Shown: positions 17,707 through 27,691, counted from the first letter of the stretch. The stretch: 64,000 bases of DNA from Gilliamella mensalis (GCF_900103085.1 NZ_FMWR01000017.1:1-64000), one strand, 5' to 3'. Program-made: numbers and translations. The notes: generated by a model from the letters alone, not told the origin.

Positions 17707-18873
17707 TTAAATTGTTTCAAGTGCTTGCTGTAAATCAGCCAGTAAATCTGTAATATCTTCCAAACCAACTGAAATACGCAATAATTGATCTGAAATACCA
17801 GCTGTTTTTCGTGCTTCAGCACTAATACCTGAATGTGTCATTGTCGCTGGATGACACACAAGACTTTCAACTCCACCAAGTGATTGAGCCAATGTAAAAA
17901 TATTAAGAGCCTTTAAAAATTTCGGCATCACATCGGCATCGCCAGCTAATTCAAAACTGAGTAATGAACCAAAACCTTTCTGTTGTTTTTTAGCGATATC
18001 ATGCCCAAGGTTAGTTGGTAAAGATGGATGAAATACTTTGGCTATTTTGGGATGGCTAGCAAGGAATGCAACGACTCTTTGTGCATTGTCTTGTTGCAAA
18101 TTCACACGTGCAGCAAGGGTTCGTAACCCACGTAATAAAAGATAACTATCAAATGATGAGGTCAATGTACCAATGTTATTTGCCCACCATAAAACATCTG
18201 TAGCAAGTTGTTGGTCTTTAAAGACTAAAATCCCTGCTAATAAATCTGAATGACCGTTTAAAAATTTAGTACAAGAGTGAGTAACAATATCAGCACCAAG
18301 CTCTAATGGTTTTTGCAAAATAGGCGTCATAAACGTATTATCGACTAAAACTAAAGCACCTACGTCATGTGCTTGCTGCGCAATTTTTTTAATATCAACA
18401 ACACGCAGTAATGGATTACTTGGTGTCTCAATCAAGACTAATTTAGGATGCAAGCTTAATGCTTCTTGCAATGCGCCCAAGTCAGACTGATCAACAAATT
18501 TTACCTTAAAATAACCTTTCTGGCTCAAACTATTAAACAGCCGATAGCTACCGCCATAACAATCATGAGGGGCAACAACTAAATCATTTGGCGCTAATAA
18601 GGCAACGCTAATAAGGTGAATTGCTGACATGCCACAGTTAGTTAAAATAGCATCGACACCACCTTCTAATTTTGCAACAGTCTCTTCCACCAATCGACGA
18701 CTTGGATTGGCTTTGCGCGCATAATCAAATTCTCTTGGTTTCGCAAATTCTTCATAACGATAACACGTAGATGGTGTGATAACAGGTACAACACTGCCAT
18801 ATTGATCATCAGTATTGAGCCCACCACGAACAGCAATTGTTCCTTGGCTTAAATTGTTAGCTTGGCTAGTCAT
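17707..18873 (-). CDS. metB: Cystathionine gamma-synthase
   Basis: 388 residues, close to E. coli MetB (386) throughout. The PLP lysine lies in 'HSCTKFLNGHSD'; 'APHDCYGGSYRLF' and 'AESLGGVESL' (here 'AQSLGGVESL') are family blocks. It joins O-succinylhomoserine and cysteine to form cystathionine in methionine synthesis. It is divergent from metJ across an array of met boxes, so repression by MetJ with S-adenosylmethionine is expected. No metL follows it, unlike E. coli. Confidence 0.95.
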   Translation of the reverse strand: MTSQANNLSQGTIAVRGGLNTDDQYGSVVPVITPSTCYRYEEFAKPREFDYARKANPSRRLVEETVAKLEGGVDAILTNCGMSAIHLISVALLAPNDLVVAPHDCYGGSYRLFNSLSQKGYFKVKFVDQSDLGALQEALSLHPKLVLIETPSNPLLRVVDIKKIAQQAHDVGALVLVDNTFMTPILQKPLELGADIVTHSCTKFLNGHSDLLAGILVFKDQQLATDVLWWANNIGTLTSSFDSYLLLRGLRTLAARVNLQQDNAQRVVAFLASHPKIAKVFHPSLPTNLGHDIAKKQQKGFGSLLSFELAGDADVMPKFLKALNIFTLAQSLGGVESLVCHPATMTHSGISAEARKTAGISDQLLRISVGLEDITDLLADLQQALETI

Positions 18874-18944
18874 AATAACGCTCCCCCTAAATAATACTTT
18901 GCTTACTTTAAGAATAGATTGTATAAGAATAGCACACTGATTAT

Positions 18945-18976
18945 AGACGTCAATATGTCTGGACGTCTAAGTATCT
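18945..18976. promoter_or_regulatory. Four tandem met boxes (MetJ operator)
   Basis: Four contiguous 8-base units can be read: AGACGTCA, ATATGTCT, GGACGTCT and AAGTATCT, against the consensus AGACGTCT. They lie between metB and metJ, as in enteric bacteria, so MetJ likely represses both genes. Confidence 0.9.
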
Positions 18977-19050
18977 TAGTGTATAGATTGCAGAAAAATA
19001 AAAAAAACGTTAGAATTGCCACATTATTTGTGATGTGATTTGGTGAAAAT

Positions 19051-19362
19051 ATGATGGAATGGAATGGCGAATATATAAGCCCTTATGCTGAGCATGGTAA
19101 AAAAAGCGAGCAAGTAAAAAAAATTACAGTATCAATTCCATTAAAAGTATTAAAAATCTTGACTGATGAGCGTACTCGCAGGCAAGTTAATAATTTACGT
19201 CATGCAACAAATAGTGAGTTATTGTGTGAAGCCTTTCTTCATGCTTATACTGGTCAACCTTTACCTTGTGATGAAGATTTACAAAGAGATCGTGAAGACG
19301 GTATTCCTAAACAAGCTCAAAAAATGATGCAACAATTAGGTATCAATCCTGAATTTGATTGA
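19051..19362 (+). CDS. metJ: Methionine repressor
   Basis: 103 residues, ribbon-helix-helix repressor. Residues from '[19 protein letters not shown]' through '[12 protein letters not shown]' are almost identical to E. coli MetJ; only the last 25 diverge. Two ATGs are adjacent (19051 and 19054). With S-adenosylmethionine it binds met boxes such as those just upstream, so it is probably autoregulated. Confidence 0.97.
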   Translation: MMEWNGEYISPYAEHGKKSEQVKKITVSIPLKVLKILTDERTRRQVNNLRHATNSELLCEAFLHAYTGQPLPCDEDLQRDREDGIPKQAQKMMQQLGINPEFD

Positions 19363-19397
19363 TTATTAACTAAAAATATTAATTTTGAAAAAAAGCA

Positions 19398-19420
19398 AAA
19401 AGGCGCATTATGCGCCTTTT
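19398..19420. terminator. Bidirectional terminator between metJ and rpmE
   Basis: AAAAGGCGCA (19398-19407) and TGCGCCTTTT (19411-19420) form a 10-pair stem with a TTA loop. The A-run on one side and T-run on the other let it serve both convergent genes. Confidence 0.92.
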
Positions 19421-19458
19421 CAACTATTATAGTTTTTTATATACGGTTTTTTGGAAAA

Positions 19459-19674
19459 TTATTTTTTACCGCCAACCATAGCAAAACGTTGTTTGAACTT
19501 ATCTACACGTCCACCTGTTGCAACATCACGTTGTTTACCAGTATAGAACGGATGACACTCACCACATACGTCAAGATGAATATCATGACCAATAGTAGAA
19601 TGAGTTTTGATAACGTTACCGCAAGAACAAGTTGCTGTAATTGCAGTATATTCTGGATGGATACCTTCTTTCAT
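19459..19674 (-). CDS. rpmE: 50S ribosomal protein L31 (zinc type)
   Basis: 71 residues, full length. Four zinc-binding cysteines are present: the CSC pair near residue 17 and the CGEC pair near residue 38. This is the Zn-dependent form that a Zur-regulated paralogue can replace in some bacteria. It is convergent with metJ. Confidence 0.95.
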   Translation of the reverse strand: MKEGIHPEYTAITATCSCGNVIKTHSTIGHDIHLDVCGECHPFYTGKQRDVATGGRVDKFKQRFAMVGGKK

Positions 19675-19816
19675 AATAAGCCTCTAAAATTTGTTCGTAT
19701 CGCTATATAAACGGCTATAAAAGCAAGATCTATACACCATACGAATGTTAAAAAAACATGATAAGGTGGCGAATTATACGACCAATGGTCACAATAATCA
19801 AGTAGTAAAAGACCAA

Positions 19817-20869
19817 TTAAACAGGTAACTGCCCGATGGTTACTTGCAATTCAATTCTTTCACCATTTCGCAAAACTATAATAGGGACGATCGTTCCAGG
19901 TTTCAACTCAGCAATTTGATCCATGGTTTCAACAATTGATTTAACAGGCTTATTATCTACCATAATCAAGATATCATTAGCTTGTATACCTGATTGCAAT
20001 GCGGGACCTTCAGCATGAGTGACTAAAATACCTAGCACCACTGGCATGTCACTTGGATTTTGAATGGGGGCAAATTCTAATCCATCAATACCAATATAAC
20101 CGCGAATAATTTTTCCATCCTGAATCAATTTATTCATAATTTTCACGGCTAAAGCGGTAGGAATTGCAAATCCAATCCCTTCAGGAACATCATTACCTAG
20201 ATTTTTTGTAAAGGTAAGCGTATTAATACCCATAAGTTCACCTTTGGTATTAACTAGTGCACCGCCTGAATTACCATGATTTATAGATGCATCAGTTTGG
20301 ATAAAATTCTGTCTTCTGTATGGACTCAATCCATCACGACCTGTAGCACTGATAATACCTTGTGTAATAGTTTGTCCTATATTGTAAGGATTACCTATGG
20401 CTAACACAACATCGCCAATCTTAGGTTCACGCTGGGGATTAATAAGTATAGTTGGAATATTAGAAGCTTCTATTTTTAATACGGCAATATCAACAAGTTT
20501 ATCCGAACCTACAGATAAAGCTTCAAAAATTCGCCCATCTTGCAGTGCAACAATAATTTGTTCTGCATCTTCAACAACATGATAATTAGTAACAATATAC
20601 CCCTGCTCACTCATAATTACCCCTGAACCAAGCGGAGTAATTGAACTATCTTGTGATTCTTGAGATACAGAATTAATTGAGCGACTATAGATATTAACTA
20701 CAGTAGGGGCTGCGAGTTTAACGGCACTAGAATAACTTAATGGCTCATCACTAAAAATTGATCTTGGAAAATCTGATTCAGTCCCCTTTTGTAAGGAGGG
20801 AAAAATAATTAATAAGACAATGGCTAAAACCATTCCAATTAATATTGGCCATAGAATTTTTTTTAGCAT
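19817..20869 (-). CDS. degS: Periplasmic serine protease DegS (membrane-anchored)
   Basis: 350 residues from ATG 20869, where the sequence lines up with E. coli DegS; a TTG start 33 bases upstream is possible but less likely. One N-terminal membrane anchor (about residues 5-25), then a trypsin-like domain with His in 'VTNYHVVEDAEQI', Asp in 'DKLVDIAVLK' and Ser in 'NHGNSGGALV', then a single PDZ domain. In enterics it starts sigma-E activation by cutting RseA when outer-membrane proteins misfold. It follows degQ. Confidence 0.92.
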   Translation of the reverse strand: MLKKILWPILIGMVLAIVLLIIFPSLQKGTESDFPRSIFSDEPLSYSSAVKLAAPTVVNIYSRSINSVSQESQDSSITPLGSGVIMSEQGYIVTNYHVVEDAEQIIVALQDGRIFEALSVGSDKLVDIAVLKIEASNIPTILINPQREPKIGDVVLAIGNPYNIGQTITQGIISATGRDGLSPYRRQNFIQTDASINHGNSGGALVNTKGELMGINTLTFTKNLGNDVPEGIGFAIPTALAVKIMNKLIQDGKIIRGYIGIDGLEFAPIQNPSDMPVVLGILVTHAEGPALQSGIQANDILIMVDNKPVKSIVETMDQIAELKPGTIVPIIVLRNGERIELQVTIGQLPV

Positions 20870-20942
20870 TAGTTTCAGGATTGTAATAGGAAGAATGTAC
20901 AAGATTTTAACACATCTATATAAAGGTTAAAATTGAAGTTTT

Positions 20943-20964
20943 CGTCGATGCCTTAGCATCGACG
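20943..20964. other. Strong stem-loop between degQ and degS
   Basis: CGTCGATGC (20943-20951) and GCATCGACG (20956-20964) form a perfect nine-pair GC-containing stem with a four-base loop. Neither strand has a good T-run after it, so it may be an RNA-stability or processing element rather than a classical terminator. Confidence 0.6.
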
Positions 20965-20981
20965 AGAGAAAGACCAACTAA

Positions 20982-22358
20982 TCACCTTAAAATTAGATAT
21001 AAACGACTATCGCCACGAACTATATTCAATGCAATTACTGATGGACTACTATCAATAATCTTGCGAAGATCTGCAATATTAGTTACTCGTTCTTTATTAA
21101 CGCCAGTAATAAGATCGCCTTCACGTAAGCTGAGTCGAGATGCGGGTGAATTTTTAGCAATACTTTCGATTAAAACGCCCTTTTGTCCTTTAATTTCACC
21201 ATTGCTAAGTGTTGCACCATCAAGAGCAGTATGCAATGATTTTGCTTCAGTTGTCACCTCATCACTGTTTTTTAGTTTGACCTCGACAGACATTTCTTTG
21301 CCATCTCGAATTAAACCTAATTTTACAGTTCGCCCAGCACCAGTTGTCGCAATTTTTGCACGTAATTCAGCAAAGCTATCCACTGGTTTACCATCCATCG
21401 AAACAATAATATCACCAGATTTAATTCCTGCAGCTTGCGCAGCTGAATCTTCAATCACTTCACTGACAAAGGCGCCTTTTTGAACATCAACATCAAACGC
21501 TTTTGCTATATCTGATGTTAATTCATTACCTTTAATGCCAAGCACACCACGTTTGACTTCACCAAATTCAATAAGTTGCGAGGTTAAACTTTTTACCATA
21601 TTACTAGGAATTGCAAATCCAATACCTACATTACCACCACTTGGTGCAATAATTGCTGTATTAATACCAACAAGCTCACCATTTAAATTGACAAGTGCCC
21701 CACCAGAGTTTCCTTGGTTGATGGAAGCATCTGTTTGAATGAAATTCTCAAAACCATTCATATTAAGTCCACTGCGAGCTAAGGCTGAAATAATCCCCGA
21801 AGTAACCGTTTGACCAATGCCAAATGGATTACCAATTGCTACAGCATAATCACCAACACGCAAATTATCAGAATCGGCCAATTTAATTGCTATTAATTTT
21901 TTGGCATCTTCCACTTTAAGCAAAGCAATATCGCTTTGAGGATCTTTACCAATGAGTTTTGCTTTATATTCATGCCCATCATTTAGAGCAACTGTAATTT
22001 TATCAGCATTATCAATAACATGATTATTCGTAACAACATAGCCTTTTTCAGCATCAATAATCACACCTGAGCCTTGACCTGTAAACGATCTTGATTGGCT
22101 ATCAGGATAACCAAAAAATCGTCTAAATTCCTCGGGCATATTATTTTGCATTTGAGCAATACCTTCAACCTTGATGCTTACAACTGAAGGTAACACTGTT
22201 TCAAGCATTGGTGCCAAACTTGGTTGTTGCGCATTACTACTATCGGATGAGGTAGGAGGAAAGGAAGCATGAGCATTCGCAAGTGCAGATAAGCTTATTC
22301 CCAAACTTAAAGCTAAAATAGTTAGCAATTTTTTTTGTTGTTTTAATGAATCAATCAT
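20982..22358 (-). CDS. degQ: Periplasmic serine protease/chaperone DegQ (DegP/HtrA family)
   Basis: 458 residues, nearer to DegQ (455) than DegP (474). A Sec signal peptide (about residues 1-29, ending 'ANAHA') precedes the protease domain. The triad is visible in 'VTNNHVIDNADKI', 'DPQSDIALLK' and 'NQGNSGGALV'. Two PDZ domains follow (about 265-355 and 375-455). The order yhcB-degQ-degS matches E. coli, which supports DegQ rather than DegP. Confidence 0.9.
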   Translation of the reverse strand: MIDSLKQQKKLLTILALSLGISLSALANAHASFPPTSSDSSNAQQPSLAPMLETVLPSVVSIKVEGIAQMQNNMPEEFRRFFGYPDSQSRSFTGQGSGVIIDAEKGYVVTNNHVIDNADKITVALNDGHEYKAKLIGKDPQSDIALLKVEDAKKLIAIKLADSDNLRVGDYAVAIGNPFGIGQTVTSGIISALARSGLNMNGFENFIQTDASINQGNSGGALVNLNGELVGINTAIIAPSGGNVGIGFAIPSNMVKSLTSQLIEFGEVKRGVLGIKGNELTSDIAKAFDVDVQKGAFVSEVIEDSAAQAAGIKSGDIIVSMDGKPVDSFAELRAKIATTGAGRTVKLGLIRDGKEMSVEVKLKNSDEVTTEAKSLHTALDGATLSNGEIKGQKGVLIESIAKNSPASRLSLREGDLITGVNKERVTNIADLRKIIDSSPSVIALNIVRGDSRLYLILR

Positions 22359-22445
22359 CTTATAACTCTCGCCTTTACAAAAATTAAATCTCTATAAAAA
22401 TGCTTTACCATTAGGTAATGGTTAAATAAAAGCCTACCGTAATAA

Positions 22446-22850
22446 TTAAGATTTATTTTCATCTGATTTGAATAAACCAGAAGAATTATCAGAATAATCT
22501 CTAGGTTGATTATCAAGTGTATTTTTTTTTGTCTCATCTGGAACAGAATCGGAGTCAAAGTCCAAAGATGCCACTTTATCGCCATCAATAAATTGGCTGG
22601 AATTTTCAGCCATGTGTTGATAAAGACGACGAAACTCTTTGGCCATGTTATCCAATATCTCTGCACTGTGTGAAAAATGTTTAGCAATTATTTGTTTTTG
22701 CGTTATTAGCTCATCTTTTGTTTGAGCTAGTTCTTGTTTAACTTTGGCATATTTACGTGCATTAGGACTTATAACGCTTATAAAAATAAAACCAACAATA
22801 AAACCAATTACTAATCCGATTATCAGATAAGTTAGCATATCTTTATCCAC
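22446..22850 (-). CDS. yhcB: YhcB family inner-membrane protein (DUF1043)
   Basis: 134 residues: one N-terminal membrane helix (about residues 6-26), then a long cytoplasmic helix predicted to be coiled coil, then an acidic disordered tail. 'SHSAEILDNMAKEFRRLYQHMA' is the DUF1043 signature. In E. coli YhcB links cell-envelope growth and division. It keeps the E. coli position next to degQ. Confidence 0.9.
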   Translation of the reverse strand: MDKDMLTYLIIGLVIGFIVGFIFISVISPNARKYAKVKQELAQTKDELITQKQIIAKHFSHSAEILDNMAKEFRRLYQHMAENSSQFIDGDKVASLDFDSDSVPDETKKNTLDNQPRDYSDNSSGLFKSDENKS

Positions 22851-22912
22851 TATTCACTCCTTATATCTGTAAGATATTTAATTTTATAAAATTGAAATCC
22901 AGTTATCGGCAC

Positions 22913-23374
22913 TTATTTTGCATGGTTAGCAAGTTTTATCAATTGTTTTTTTAGTTTGTCCGGTGCATTTTCAGCTAATGCATATAAAAACATTGCACTT
23001 TGTGGTGTCATCACACTCGAAACTAAAGTTGGCTTAGATGTCAAAAAATGGCTCTTTGACAACTTTACTGAAATATCTGGATTTATCTGATATTGGATAG
23101 AAGATAGAGACGGTAAGATATTTTTTCGTATCTCAGATATTAAATTGCTTTGTTCATATTTCAATCTAGTTAACCAACCCGCTGTACTTACTTCTAAAAT
23201 CAACACACCCTGGCGATAATTAGCTACTCTGCATTGTGCATTCAATGGTGATGGCAATAGATCATTAACGACTTTAGCCAATGACCTTAATGCATTAGCC
23301 CTATCTTGAATTTTAGACAAACAAGGCGCTTGTGTCAAAATTGACGTCAATATTTGTGGATCGTTATAACGCAT
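22913..23374 (-). CDS. dciA: DUF721 protein, probable DnaB helicase loader DciA
   Basis: 153 residues. The N-terminal 100 residues fit DUF721 ('CRVANYRQGVLILEVSTAGWLTRLKYEQ' spans the core KH-like fold). DciA loads the replicative helicase in bacteria that lack phage-type DnaC. The gene often lies beside secA; here it is upstream of yhcB, about 29 kb from secA in this window. The last 40 residues look like a poorly conserved tail. Confidence 0.75.
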   Translation of the reverse strand: MRYNDPQILTSILTQAPCLSKIQDRANALRSLAKVVNDLLPSPLNAQCRVANYRQGVLILEVSTAGWLTRLKYEQSNLISEIRKNILPSLSSIQYQINPDISVKLSKSHFLTSKPTLVSSVMTPQSAMFLYALAENAPDKLKKQLIKLANHAK

Positions 23375-23599
23375 ATTTTGACACTATCTCCTTTCTTAAT
23401 CAATAAAACAAGTTTTATTCTAAAAAATAGCCGATGTAATAATTTACCTTATTTATAACCAAAAGTCTTATTGAAAAATAATTATTTACAGTTTGATAAA
23501 AGTTCCTTTACTAAAATCAAGTTCTATATTTCACTTAAAGATAACCAGATGAAAAATATATAACTGATTATAAATTTGCAGTTTATTAGAAAGAATAAA

Positions 23600-23636
23600 A
23601 AAAGATTAACTACAAAAATATAATAGTTAATCTTTT
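23600..23636 (-). terminator. Terminator of the gntP-like gene
   Basis: A perfect 13-pair stem (23600-23612 with 23624-23636) with an 11-base loop lies just past the gntP stop, followed on the minus strand by a T-run. Confidence 0.85.
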
Positions 23637-23650
23637 AGAAAAAATTACCA

Positions 23651-24994
23651 TTAAGCAATGATACTAATAATTAACACTGCAATTAACCCAACAATTGAAT
23701 TGATTAGTTCTAATAACCCCCATGTTTTTAAAGTATCTTTGATCGATAAATCAAAGTAGCCTTTAAATAACCAAAAAGATGCATCATTTATATGCGTTAA
23801 CGTATTAGAACCTGCAGCAGTTGCAAGCACAAGTAAGGCTGGGTTCACATCATTTATAACACCTGTGGTAGGATCAATAACAGCAGCCCCAATAATTCCC
23901 GCAGCCGTCATTGCAGAAACAACGCCCTGTCCTGTAGCTAAACGAATTAATACAGTAATTAACCATGCCATAATATAAGGCGATACGCCCCCTGTTGACA
24001 TTAATTGACCAATAACATCACCAATTCCTGTATCAATGATAATTTGTTTTAATGCGCCTCCAGCTCCAATAATTAATACCACCATTGCAATGCTTTTTAC
24101 CGCATTATCAAAAGAGTGCATAACCCATTCCATTGAATGATTGAGTTTTTTCCCAAATAATATAAATGCAGCAATCATCGCAATAAACATGGCTATTTGA
24201 GATGAACCAATAAAATTGAGCACTGAGTAAGCGGTTGTTCCTTTTTCTAACCCTATATTTGCTATTGTCGTTGCAATCATGATGTAAGCAGGAAGCAAAG
24301 GAACAGTAATTGATGTAAAAAATGAAGGGAGATTATTTTCATCAACAGATATTTCAGATTGTAAAAATGATGGTGTTGGTCTTTCTAAATTACCCAGAAA
24401 TTTAGGAAGAATTATTCCAGCACAAATTACAGAAGGAATTGCGACAATTAATCCATAAATATAGACCATTCCCATATCAGCACCATAGGCATTAACTAGT
24501 GCAACAGGTCCTGGTTGTGGAGGAAATAACGAATGGGCTGTAGTTGCCGCTGCAACACCAGGAATAGCCAATTTTAAAAATGGAATTTTAGCTTCTTTAG
24601 CCAATGCAATGACTAATGGAGCCAATATTATAAATGCTGCCTCATAAAACATTGCGAGCCCAAATATAAGCCCCATAATAATAATCGCTAGTTTTACATA
24701 TTTGATTCCAAGCCTTTTTAACAATGTTTGAGCAATTTGATGAGCCGCACCAGAATCAACCATTAATTTGCCAATAACTGCGCCAAATACCACAATAATA
24801 GCAAGTTCGCCAAGCGTATTGCCGAACCCTGACTTAATCGTTTTAAGTATACTCAATACATCCATTTTAGCCATCAAACCAACAAATATTGCAGCCAATA
24901 GCAATGCAACCATTGAATTTATTTTAAAACGAATATTTAAAAGTAACATTAATCCTATTCCTAGGATAACCCAAAGAATATTTAAAAATTCCAT
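23651..24994 (-). CDS. gntP: GntP-family sugar-acid permease (probably fructuronate/gluconate)
   Basis: 447 residues, about a dozen membrane segments, GntP family ('[15 protein letters not shown]', '[20 protein letters not shown]', '[12 protein letters not shown]' are hallmarks). In E. coli gntP lies next to uxuAB-uxuR and imports fructuronate. Here it is divergent from uxuR across a region with CRP and UxuR-like sites, which supports the same substrate class. Gluconate remains possible. Confidence 0.85.
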   Translation of the reverse strand: MEFLNILWVILGIGLMLLLNIRFKINSMVALLLAAIFVGLMAKMDVLSILKTIKSGFGNTLGELAIIVVFGAVIGKLMVDSGAAHQIAQTLLKRLGIKYVKLAIIIMGLIFGLAMFYEAAFIILAPLVIALAKEAKIPFLKLAIPGVAAATTAHSLFPPQPGPVALVNAYGADMGMVYIYGLIVAIPSVICAGIILPKFLGNLERPTPSFLQSEISVDENNLPSFFTSITVPLLPAYIMIATTIANIGLEKGTTAYSVLNFIGSSQIAMFIAMIAAFILFGKKLNHSMEWVMHSFDNAVKSIAMVVLIIGAGGALKQIIIDTGIGDVIGQLMSTGGVSPYIMAWLITVLIRLATGQGVVSAMTAAGIIGAAVIDPTTGVINDVNPALLVLATAAGSNTLTHINDASFWLFKGYFDLSIKDTLKTWGLLELINSIVGLIAVLIISIIA

Positions 24995-25109
24995 GAATTA
25001 TGGCTCCTATTTTAAATTTTATTGTTAATGGTTAAACATTAATTTAGCAAAACTTAATTATTAACAGTTTGCCTAGCGCTAAATTTCGTTAATGATAGAT
25101 AATATTTGG

Positions 25110-25142
25110 TTACATGTTCCTTAAACTTTGCATTTTTAGCAT
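25110..25142 (-). pseudogene. Possible remnant of the first codons of a second uxuB
   Basis: Reading minus from ATG at 25142 gives about ten codons before a stop. Roughly two thirds of the first 21 bases match the start of intact uxuB at 30586. The flanking bases ('ATCACCATTCA' beside both ATGs) match better. With the shared regulatory region this suggests a duplicated uxuB start. Confidence 0.45.
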
Positions 25143-25246
25143 ACTTCTATCACCATTCATTTTTAAAGTTTTATGACAACATTTATTCATTGGTTAAACA
25201 TATTTTCACTTATAAAATATAATTTTCACTGTTATTTTGATAAAAC

Positions 25247-25262
25247 CGTGATCATGATCACT
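25247..25262. promoter_or_regulatory. CRP-like site, gntP/uxuR interval
   Basis: CGTGA-TCATGA-TCACT is one mismatch from consensus in each half, with exact spacing, and is also self-palindromic in the spacer. It sits 67 bases before the UxuR-like box, the same distance as in the uxuB/uxuA interval. Confidence 0.7.
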
Positions 25263-25313
25263 TAAAATGGTTTATTTTTATTTAATAGACAATACTTGCA
25301 TTATGACAATCAA

Positions 25314-25331
25314 AAATAGGTATACCAATTT
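25314..25331. promoter_or_regulatory. UxuR/ExuR-like operator upstream of uxuR
   Basis: An 18-base near-perfect palindrome centred on GGTATACC, with one mismatch to the enteric ExuR/UxuR box AAATTGGTATACCAATTT. It can control gntP, uxuR or both. The rest of the 445-base interval 24995-25439 shows no further gene. Confidence 0.8.
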
Positions 25332-25439
25332 CATTATGTAATTATCGAAGCTAACGCATTAAATATTCTGCTAAACAAGATAACTAGCGTATAATCTATC
25401 GTATTAATTAATAGTGTTTATTCAAAAAAGGGCAATCAA

Positions 25440-26201
25440 ATGCAATCATCTAGCCGTCTTTATCAAGAAATTGGTAAGGAACTAAAGTTTTTGTTAAAAA
25501 ATGGTACCTATAAAATTGGAGATCGGTTACCACCAGAAAGAGATATAGCAGAAACATTTAGCGTGAGTCGTACCATAGTACGTGAAGCATTAATCATGCT
25601 AGAGCTTGAAAATTTGGTTACAGTAAAAAAAGGATCAGGTGTTTATGTAATTGGTTTACCAAATGCAATATTATCTGAGCAGGATAAGCAGATAGAAGAA
25701 AACGATTTTGGACCATTTGAACTATTACAGGCACGACAATTAATTGAGAGTAATATTGCAGCATTTGCAGCCTCTCAGATAGTGAAAGCAGATATAGTAA
25801 AACTCAGGTCTATCTTAGAACAAGAACGACAGATATTAGAAAATGGTGTACTTGACGACTATAGTGCAGATGAAATGTTTCACATTACGATAGCAAAGGC
25901 TACAAAAAATGCTGTATTAGAAGATTTACTAAACGATCTATGGCAAAAACGCCATGCTAGTAAAATGTGGAATCAACTCCATAATCGTATTACTGATAAT
26001 AGTTACCGAAAAAAATGGCTTGATGATCACGAAAAAATACTACAAGCCCTGCAAGTAAAAGATGCAAAGGCTGCACGACAAGCTATGTGGCAACATTTAG
26101 AAAATGTTAAACAAACATTAATGACTGTTTCAGATAGTGAAGATCCTAACTTTGATGGTTATTTGTTTGATTCTATTCCGGTTACCATTGTTAACCAGTA
26201 G
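25440..26201 (+). CDS. uxuR: GntR-family regulator of hexuronate genes (UxuR/ExuR type)
   Basis: 253 residues, close to E. coli UxuR (257). An N-terminal winged helix ('IGDRLPPERDIAETFSVSRTIVREALIMLE') precedes an FCD effector domain with metal/ligand His in 'DEMFHITIAKATKN'. It probably represses the uxu/uxa genes until fructuronate or glucuronate binds. The box upstream suggests autoregulation. A broken duplicate lies at 30859-31093. Confidence 0.88.
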   Translation: MQSSSRLYQEIGKELKFLLKNGTYKIGDRLPPERDIAETFSVSRTIVREALIMLELENLVTVKKGSGVYVIGLPNAILSEQDKQIEENDFGPFELLQARQLIESNIAAFAASQIVKADIVKLRSILEQERQILENGVLDDYSADEMFHITIAKATKNAVLEDLLNDLWQKRHASKMWNQLHNRITDNSYRKKWLDDHEKILQALQVKDAKAARQAMWQHLENVKQTLMTVSDSEDPNFDGYLFDSIPVTIVNQ

Positions 26202-26301
26202 AAAATCTCATCATTGTTTATCGATTTGCTTTATAAACAGGTTAATTAAATCTCACAATAGTAATAACCATAGCTACTGAATAAAAAAGAAAATTGACAA
26301 A

Positions 26302-26341
26302 AAACTGACAAATATAGTTCAAGCATTGTATTTGTCAGTTT
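26302..26341. terminator. Bidirectional terminator between uxuR and exuT
   Basis: A perfect 13-pair stem (26302-26314 with 26329-26341) with a 14-base loop, A-rich before and T-ended after, between two convergent genes. Confidence 0.85.
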
Positions 26342-26363
26342 AAAGCTACAAAGGCGCAGTTCA

Positions 26364-27650
26364 CTAATTGGTTGCTAATTGAAAGCTAGTGTGCTGAGTT
26401 TTATTTTCTCTAATAAAAGTCCATAAAACAGTTGCTCCTATAACATCAAAAAAAGCTAACGCGATAAAAAATGGACCAAAACCAATAATACCAACAAATG
26501 CGCCAATAAATAAATTAAAAATCAACTGGCCTGACCATGCACATGCGCCAGCCATTCCGACCGCTGTTGCAACCTGATTTTTCTTAAATAAATCACCGCC
26601 AAGCGTTGAAGCTACAGTTGAGAGTAACTGGTGAGAAAACCCGCCAAGACTAATTAAAAATACAGCAAGATAAGGATCTTCAACAATACTTACAAATCCA
26701 ATAGTCATCATAAGAATAGCACCAATGGTAAATGTAATAAGTCTTGAATTGATTAACGAAAAACCTCTATCATTAAAAAATCTAGCAACAAAGCCACTCG
26801 CTAGGCATCCCAAGTCAGCCATTAAAAAGGGTAACCAAACAAACATCGCAATTTCTTTTAAACTAAAATTCAGAGTTTCTACAAAAAAAATGGGTACCCA
26901 AAAGTTGATCGTTCCCCATGCGGGATCTGCCAGAAACCGTGCAATACCGATCCCCCAAAAATTACGTTGAGTAAGAATTGAAATAAAAGACACTTTTTCT
27001 TCTTTGCTGTTTATTTCTAAATGATTTTCTTTTCCAACTTCTATATATTGCCTCTCCTCTGGAGATAGTTTTTTTGAATCTTTAGGATCGCGATAAAAAA
27101 TAAACCAAATCATAGCAGCAAGTAAAGCCAGAGAGCCAGAAACAACAAACGCAAATTGCCAGCCTTGGAATAAGATACACCAAGCAATCAAAGGAGGAGC
27201 CAACATAGCACCAAATGAAGTTCCCATATTAAATATGCCCGCAGCAATTCCTCTCTCTTTTGCAGGGAACCAAATTGAAGCTGTTTTGATGCCAACGGGG
27301 ATTGCTGAAGCTTCACTAAATCCCATAATTCCACGCATAAAAGCTAATCCTTGCCATGTGCCAGTTAATGCATGCCCCATAGTAGCGAGTCCCCAAATAA
27401 CCGCACAAATAGCAAATCCAAGTCTTAACCCAATGGTATCAATAAAAAATCCCATGATTGGTTGACCAATGGTATAAGCTAATTGAAATGTACTTACTAT
27501 CCACGAATATTGTTCTTTCGATATACCTGTCGCATCCAAAATAGTCGGTGCAGCTATGCCTAATGCAGTTCTATCAAGATAATTGACAATTGTAATAACA
27601 CAAACAAGTAATATCATATACCATCGAAAATGTTTTATTTTTTTCATCAT
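26364..27650 (-). CDS. exuT: Hexuronate transporter (MFS, ExuT type)
   Basis: 428 residues with 12 predicted membrane segments, anion:cation symporter branch of the MFS. 'NYLDRTALGIAAPTI' near the N-terminus, 'RGIMGFSEASAIPVGIKTASIWFP' and 'GIFNMGTSFGAMLAPP' resemble ExuT. It imports glucuronate or galacturonate. Third gene of the uxuB-uxaC-exuT minus-strand run, 41 bases after uxaC, with AAAGGA before the ATG. Confidence 0.88.
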   Translation of the reverse strand: MMKKIKHFRWYMILLVCVITIVNYLDRTALGIAAPTILDATGISKEQYSWIVSTFQLAYTIGQPIMGFFIDTIGLRLGFAICAVIWGLATMGHALTGTWQGLAFMRGIMGFSEASAIPVGIKTASIWFPAKERGIAAGIFNMGTSFGAMLAPPLIAWCILFQGWQFAFVVSGSLALLAAMIWFIFYRDPKDSKKLSPEERQYIEVGKENHLEINSKEEKVSFISILTQRNFWGIGIARFLADPAWGTINFWVPIFFVETLNFSLKEIAMFVWLPFLMADLGCLASGFVARFFNDRGFSLINSRLITFTIGAILMMTIGFVSIVEDPYLAVFLISLGGFSHQLLSTVASTLGGDLFKKNQVATAVGMAGACAWSGQLIFNLFIGAFVGIIGFGPFFIALAFFDVIGATVLWTFIRENKTQHTSFQLATN

Positions 27651-27691
27651 TTTTCCTTTTATAATTATATTAAAAGTTAGTTAGCTTGTTA

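Noticed and set aside
21061-21738. Plus-strand frames inside degQ
   Set aside because: Antisense shadows of the protease gene without start signals.
22355-22687. 110-codon frame overlapping yhcB on the same strand
   Set aside because: It is the other frame of yhcB and degQ leader; yhcB is clearly the true gene.
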